DNA from: Sinomonas atrocyanea
GTDB lineage: Bacteria; Actinomycetota; Actinomycetes; Actinomycetales; Micrococcaceae
Reading direction: 5' to 3'
Assembly: GCF_030811715.1 (NCBI RefSeq)
Contig: NZ_JAUSRH010000001.1
Coordinates: forward strand, 1 to 64,000
DNA: 64,000 nucleotides
Below are positions 63,429 through 64,000 of this stretch, piece by piece; positions within the stretch are counted from its first letter, which is position 1, and the number at the start of each line of letters is the position of its first letter. A program made the position numbers and the translations under genes. Under the pieces are notes generated by a model. It saw nothing but the letters and a program-made list of their open reading frames with translations. It did not search any database and was not told where the DNA came from.

Positions 63429-64000
63429 GTGGAAGATCGCAGCGGGAGCACCGGCGGAGAGCGGGGGCTGGTTCTCGTGGTCGAGGACGAGCACGCGATC
63501 GCGGACCTCGAACGCCTCTACCTCGCGCGGGCCGGGTACGGGGTTCACGTCGAATGCGACGGCGGAGCCGCGCTCGCCCGGGTCCGGCAGCTGCGGCCGG
63601 TGGCGATCGTGCTCGACGTCGGGCTGCCGGGGCTCGACGGGATCGACGTATGCCGGCGCCTGCGGGAGGCCGGAGACTGGACGCCCGTGATCTTCGTGAC
63701 GGCGCGGGACGACGAGGTGGACCGGGTCCTCGGCCTCGAGCTGGGTGCCGACGACTACCTCACCAAGCCGTTCTCCCCGCGCGAGCTCGTGGCACGGGTG
63801 AAGGGCCTGCTGCGCCGGGCGGCCGGCCCTCAACCGCCGCGCGTGCTGGCGGTCGGGGCCGTCCTGCTCGACCTCGATCGGCGCACGGCCCAGGCGGACG
63901 GCCAGCCGGTGCCGCTGACGGCGATGGAATTCGATCTCCTCGCCTACCTCATGTCCGAGCCCGGGCGCGTCTTCAGCCGCGGGCAGCTCCTCTCGGCCGT
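63429..64000 (+). CDS. OmpR-family response regulator, cut by the window end
   Basis: At least 190 residues. The receiver has VVEDEHAIADLERLYLARAG, the phospho-acceptor Asp in VLDVGLPGLDG and Lys in DYLTKPFSPRE; the winged-helix domain begins (LTAMEFDLLAYLMSEPGRVF) and runs off the window. The start is uncertain: GTG 63429, TTG 63417 and GTG 63411 are in frame and none has a clear ribosome site. Confidence 0.88.
   Translation, partial: MEDRSGSTGGERGLVLVVEDEHAIADLERLYLARAGYGVHVECDGGAALARVRQLRPVAIVLDVGLPGLDGIDVCRRLREAGDWTPVIFVTARDDEVDRVLGLELGADDYLTKPFSPRELVARVKGLLRRAAGPQPPRVLAVGAVLLDLDRRTAQADGQPVPLTAMEFDLLAYLMSEPGRVFSRGQLLSA

Overview
The window is high-GC actinobacterial DNA. The CarD-IspD-IspF-CysS-RlmB block with an LpqE-like lipoprotein, the SenX3-RegX3-PhoU-GpmA block, and a full TreS/Mak/GlgE/GlgB alpha-glucan pathway point to a free-living actinobacterium, most likely Micrococcaceae (Arthrobacter/Sinomonas type). 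That placement is inferred from gene content and order; no database was searched.

Layout. (1) 1-480: 5' edge of a 16S rRNA gene on the minus strand, with an rrn leader, two tandem promoters and the terminator of the preceding operon. (2) 481-14915: alpha-glucan/glycogen cluster. A minus-strand operon glgE-treS-(maltokinase-GlgB fusion) builds branched glucan from trehalose through maltose-1-phosphate. Divergent glgP and a minus-strand glgX degrade it. A secreted barnase/RNase Sa-type ribonuclease and a barstar-like inhibitor overlap the end of glgX. A nitrilase-family gene follows. (3) 15057-20833: rlmB, cysS, a lipoprotein, ispF, ispD, carD and divergent lpqE-like, the same order as Mycobacterium tuberculosis Rv3579c-Rv3584. 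(4) 20972-26944: regX3, senX3, phoU, gpmA, a methyltransferase, a DUF2516 protein and a cystathionine gamma-synthase-like enzyme, with a PHO-type box between senX3 and phoU. (5) 27067-31202: tmk, holB, a secreted alpha/beta-hydrolase and a phosphonatase-like HAD hydrolase.

(6) 31425-49394: a genomic island at the 3' end of tRNA-Thr(CGT). The last 41 nt of the tRNA before the terminal A, and a related terminator, recur at the far end, with a matching 18-nt motif just inside each edge. No intact integrase remains; there is an excisionase-like stub and a dead IS110 transposase. Cargo: two DosR/NarL-type response regulators (the second lacks its phospho-acceptor Asp), an orphan SigB/SigF-like sigma factor, a TetR regulator with two palindromic operators, a DUF1326/DUF2182 cysteine-rich pair, a rifampin phosphotransferase-like protein, a SnoaL-like protein and several small hypotheticals and gene fragments.

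(7) 49457-64000: chromosomal genes. A CbbX-like AAA+ ATPase, a cold-shock protein, a ParB-like domain protein, a polar amino-acid ABC transporter, a secreted DUF6454 protein with a PHO-like box upstream, a cyclodeaminase-like protein with a CorA transporter, a secreted HNH-like protein, an SPFH/band-7 protein, a membrane protein, a cytochrome P450, an exported protein and an OmpR-type response regulator cut by the window edge.

Several genes (glgP, senX3, cystathionine gamma-synthase-like, tmk, corA) have a TANNNT hexamer 6-7 nt before the start codon and no Shine-Dalgarno sequence, the arrangement expected for leaderless mRNAs.
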